This document shows positions 63,041 to 64,000 of a stretch of 64,000 bases of DNA, one piece after another. The notes beneath the pieces are model-generated. The model saw only the letters and a list, made by a program, of their open reading frames with translations, searched no databases and was not told the DNA's origin. Origin of the DNA: G963665085 sp963665085 (GTDB lineage Bacteria > Bacteroidota > Bacteroidia > Bacteroidales > JAAAOM01); NCBI GenBank assembly GCA_963665085.2, contig CAXXXS010000001.1, positions 1,798,001-1,862,000 of the forward strand. The letters are read 5' to 3'. Position 1 is the first letter of the stretch. Every line of letters begins with the position of its first letter. Position numbers and translations under genes: made by a program.

Positions 63041-64000
63041 GTGCGGTGCATTTAACTTTTCTATAAGTTCCTTCATTTTGTGAGTTGGTTCGGCTTTTAG
63101 TATTACTGTTTTGTTTGTGATCTGGTTCAATATTTCTCCATCCACAACTTTCTTTGATTCGTCGATGAATTTTCTAATTGACACACCAGTTTTTAGTTCG
63201 ATATGCTTTGCTATGACAAGCGCCATGAAGCAAATCAGTATATGCAATTTTATCGGTTGTTCCTTATAATGAAAGATGGGTCTTGTTTGTAGGTCATTTT
63301 TTGATATCCTAAAGTTCTGCTCTATTTTATAAAGTTCATGGTATCGCTCCATTATTGTTTTATTATTGGCAACCGATTCTTCCAGATTGGTATAATATCC
63401 TTTGACGCCTAATAGCTTCTGAGTCTTTTCAATAAGTGCTTCATTGAGTCCCATTTCCTGGTTTTTAATCCGGGTAAATTTCAACTTTTTGCTTTTCGAT
63501 GGTTTTGAAATTGCTTGTTTTGCTTTTTCGATTTGCTTCTCCATTTCGTATTTATCCTTACGGTACCTGACTGAAGAATAGCTACAAACCAGATAACCGT
63601 TATCCATTTTAATCCGTATGCTTTTACCATCTTCGCGGCTGATGTTTTTATCGATCGTCTCAAACAGTGCTGTTGGGATATTGCCAAGTCTGGCTCCAAC
63701 GATGTAGTTGATATTGTTTTGAACCAATTTTTGTACATTTTCGGTACTGATCATGGCAGCATCGGCCACTACGGTAAAATCTTTTACATTATTCCTTTCA
63801 ATAAAATCTTTAATGACAGGAATGATTGTGTGCCCTTCAAAAGTATTGCCTGAAAATACCTCATAGGCAACAGGGAAGCCTTCTTTACTTACCATCAGGG
63901 CTATGAGTATTTGCGGTTGTTGGGATTTGTTGTCTTTTGAGAAACCGTTCTTGCGTAACTCATCCTCTTCAAAAGTCTCGAAATACAATGTTGTTACATC
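63030..64000. mobile_element. IS1634-family insertion sequence, partly in window
   Basis: The element runs off the right edge. Its inside end lies near 63030-63060, where the transposase frame stops and the disrupted lamin-tail gene frame begins. The terminal inverted repeat and target duplication cannot be identified because only one end is visible. Confidence 0.7.
63038..64000 (-). CDS. IS1634-type (IS4 superfamily) transposase, 5' part cut by window edge
   Basis: The visible 321 residues belong to a DDE transposase of the IS1634/IS4 superfamily. The first catalytic Asp is in DVTTLYFETF at the very edge, the second in TVVADAAMIS, and the third acidic residue in the YHELYKIEQNFRISKNDL segment, matching the Y-(2)-R-(3)-E-(6)-K signature. 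Between them is an inserted beta/alpha region. The frame stays open to the end of the window, so the N terminus lies outside. The transposase ends in KLNAPH, just before the disrupted host gene. Confidence 0.9.
   Translation of the reverse strand, partial: DVTTLYFETFEEDELRKNGFSKDNKSQQPQILIALMVSKEGFPVAYEVFSGNTFEGHTIIPVIKDFIERNNVKDFTVVADAAMISTENVQKLVQNNINYIVGARLGNIPTALFETIDKNISREDGKSIRIKMDNGYLVCSYSSVRYRKDKYEMEKQIEKAKQAISKPSKSKKLKFTRIKNQEMGLNEALIEKTQKLLGVKGYYTNLEESVANNKTIMERYHELYKIEQNFRISKNDLQTRPIFHYKEQPIKLHILICFMALVIAKHIELKTGVSIRKFIDESKKVVDGEILNQITNKTVILKAEPTHKMKELIEKLNAPH

Overview
The window is AT-rich chromosomal DNA from a member of the phylum Bacteroidota, most likely a class Bacteroidia/Marinilabiliales-type environmental anaerobe or facultative anaerobe (the rank below phylum is inference). 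The evidence is a SusC/SusD pair, FecR/ECF regulation, type IX secretion (T9SS) sorting domains, DUF2723 and DUF3098 proteins, the purH-mreBCD-mrdA-rodA and rsmA-mgtE clusters, TAnnTTTG promoter elements and almost no Shine-Dalgarno sequences. I see no rRNA, tRNA or CRISPR array.

Layout. 1-640: a UPF0175/DUF3368 toxin-antitoxin-like pair whose PIN-type member is cut short. 840-4450: housekeeping genes fumC, arsC-like, prfB (with the +1 programmed frameshift) and recX. 4567-14929: a polysaccharide utilisation locus on the minus strand: ECF sigma factor, FecR anti-sigma, SusC with an N-terminal STN domain, SusD and a GH38 alpha-mannosidase. 15285-21412: a second outer-membrane beta-barrel receptor with a Gly/Met-rich lipoprotein, a PKD/T9SS-sorted protein and an AI-2E family permease. 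21580-24548: surface lipoprotein, a secreted PHP phosphoesterase preceded by 14 tandem copies of an octanucleotide, and a carboxypeptidase-regulatory-like protein. 24773-31056: thyA-folA, DUF4197, PAP2 phosphatase, obgE, DUF3098, and a second ECF sigma with a putative small membrane anti-sigma. 31070-36743: DUF2723 glycosyltransferase-like protein, lipoproteins, a metallophosphoesterase, a MORN-repeat lipoprotein and a previously unlisted 53-residue membrane ORF coupled to it. 37120-39471: gpsA-pgi. 40313-49720: the cell-shape operon purH-mreB-mreC-mreD-mrdA-rodA and rsmA-mgtE. 49853-59000: MalY/PatB aminotransferase, HAMP-GAF sensor, small membrane proteins, thioredoxin-like protein, and both methylmalonyl-CoA mutase subunits.

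59261-62490 is the most unusual part. A PadR repressor with a palindromic operator overlapping its own promoter heads an operon of two membrane proteins that carry tandem GldL-like FK(I/M)MHWP hairpins (three in the first, two in the second) followed, in the same polypeptide, by a GldM-like transmembrane helix and a GldM N-terminal-like periplasmic domain. They look like GldL-GldM chimeras outside the gld/por locus. The operon ends in a wrecked serine hydrolase gene.

62581-64000: an IS1634-type element has inserted into a gene for a large T9SS-exported lamin-tail protein, leaving only its C-terminal part. Several dispersed palindromic (REP-like) repeats also occur in the intergenic regions.
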